Source of the DNA: Krasilnikovozyma curviuscula
Taxonomy: Eukaryota > Basidiomycota > Tremellomycetes > Cystofilobasidiales > Mrakiaceae
Length of the DNA stretch: 34,458 nucleotides
Direction of reading: 5' to 3'
NCBI GenBank assembly: GCA_014825775.1
Contig: MVAQ01000230.1
Span: forward strand, 1-34,458
Shown: positions 33,466 through 34,458 of the stretch, in pieces
Position numbering within the stretch: the first letter of the stretch is position 1
Layout of the letters: every line of letters begins with the position of its first letter
Translations under genes and position numbers: made by a program
Notes under the pieces: model-generated
Told to the model about the DNA's origin: nothing
What the model saw: only the letters and a program-made list of their open reading frames with translations
Databases searched by the model: none

Positions 33466-34458
33466 CACAGTCCAGCTGATTCCTGTCTTGAGAGTTACTT
33501 TTTCATTAGATACGCGTCGGACTGGGGACTACGCTTGTTTGTAACAGTGTCTTTCTTTTGCAAGGAGAAGAGCAGGCACACAGAGAGACGCGCAGTGCTC
33601 TGAACGCTAGGGAATAATAAATTCGGCCAATCGGTGCGCTAACTCAATTGATTTTTTATTCTATCTCTCGTCCTGCGGCAGATCTACTCATTGCGTGAAG
33701 AAGGCAACGGGACCTATCCTGAATGGAAGAAAGAACACGGCACCCTTTTTGCTGCCTGTGTTGAATGCAAGGCCTGCTTGCTTCCATCGAGTGTGCTATT
33801 TCTGCGAGAGCAAAAACAAAACAAAAACAACCGCACGGCGTTGCGTTGCGCTGGGGCGAAGCCACGACGCAGCAGGCAGGCATCCAATTAAAGTTTTCAT
33901 CAAAAATGTCTTGGATCGCTGGTCGGGGTCAAAACGAGAAACGTTACTGGGGCGTTCCGCGAGAGTGTTTCAGATTGCGAGGATTACGGTTTCATTTTGA
34001 GGCGCTAGCTCGCCGGGGAGACGCACCTGCAGCTCAAAGCAGAGTCAGTCGAAAGTCTTACTCTGATGAAGCATCCCGCCCTGGTCGCAATACCCTAGAC
34101 CCTCCATCAAGCCCTGATCTCGGATTGATTGACTAGAGGAGGATCCAAACCACCAAGGTTGGTCTCGTACACACACCAGGGCATGGCATACCGACCAGCC
34201 TGAACCCATTAAATATCCTCCCTTGGTGCCGCACCCTCGTCGCCCTCTTCTTCTATCCCCCCCGTCCCAACTCGCTCTTTGGCTCTTCCTGGCCACCACC
34301 ATATGAGCTCGAGCCTGTCTCTTACGCTCCTGTTCTCTGGTCTGAATCTCCACCTCACCTTGCCTTACTCCAACCGATCGTCCCACCTGCAACGGCTTCA
34401 GCCTCGTCTTGTCAACAGAGCTCAGAGAATTCAACCCACCTTCCCTTCACTCTAACCC

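Larger units (their letters stand above)
32226..34458. other. Gene-poor 2.2-kb right end with promoter-like signals
   Basis: I find no protein I can recognise on either strand. It contains the AMS1 3' UTR, a TTTATATAAA palindrome (32304-32313), an AT-dinucleotide repeat (32529-32552), a TATA box with GC-rich upstream palindromes (33415-33465), a second A/T-rich box near 34209 and a pyrimidine-rich stretch about 34230-34290. The longest open frames (about 75-130 codons, both strands) lack domains and splice continuations. The likely reading is the long promoter or 5' leader of a gene starting beyond the window, or a non-coding transcript. Confidence 0.45.

Noticed and set aside
33485..33660. 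Candidate SRP, RNase P or snRNA gene downstream of the TATA box
   Set aside because: The GAGCAGG and AGAGCA...TGCTCT matches are too short and the surrounding conserved elements of these RNAs are not seen.
34045..34434. 129-codon minus-strand frame at the right end
   Set aside because: It is Arg/Gln/Gly-rich antisense to a pyrimidine-rich promoter-like tract, so its composition is explained by the opposite strand.

Overview
The window looks like a nuclear contig segment from a basidiomycete yeast, most likely a Tremellomycete (an inference from gene structure and protein flavour, not tested by search). Nearly every gene is interrupted by many short introns (about 45-110 nt, mostly GTGAGT/GTAAGT donors, CTRAY branch points and YAG acceptors). 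Proteins read through only after splicing, intergenic spaces are short, and promoters are pyrimidine-rich. I see no mobile element, rRNA, convincing tRNA or CRISPR array, and no broken gene.

Layout, left to right: 3' end of an HMG-box chromatin protein (+, 1-321); DHA1-type MFS transporter (-, 705-3187); MET22/HAL2 bisphosphate nucleotidase (-, 3702-5069); FAD-dependent amine/saccharopine-type oxidase (+, 5424-7636); splicing factor SLT11/ECM2/RBM22 (-, 7964-9402); HRP1-like two-RRM mRNA-processing protein (+, 9566-12069); L-rhamnonate dehydratase of the enolase superfamily (+, 12431-14315); ribosome-assembly factor NOC2 (+, 15206-18024); SNF1/AMPK catalytic kinase (-, 18260-20755); mitochondrial translation GTPase GUF1/LepA (-, 21128-23860); a Ser-rich disordered protein of unknown function (-, about 24129-26247); GH38 alpha-mannosidase AMS1 (+, 27082-32225); then about 2.2 kb with promoter-like signals but no recognisable gene.

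This is mostly a housekeeping neighbourhood and not a dedicated gene cluster. Two links are notable. SLT11 and HRP1, both acting on pre-mRNA, share a 163-bp divergent promoter. SNF1, the alternative-carbon kinase, lies 4 kb from the rhamnose-catabolic dehydratase, though no other rhamnose genes are present.

The most unusual things are in splicing architecture. AMS1 needs a predicted 2-nt micro-exon to restore a conserved Trp and the frame. The MFS, FAD oxidase and SLT11 genes carry internal exons of 14-19 nt. HRP1 contains one 448-nt intron, far longer than its neighbours, with hairpins and short matches to the 5'-splice-site-reading segments of U1 and U6 snRNA. The rhamnonate dehydratase promoter has a strong inverted repeat just upstream of a TATA box that looks like a zinc-cluster regulator site.
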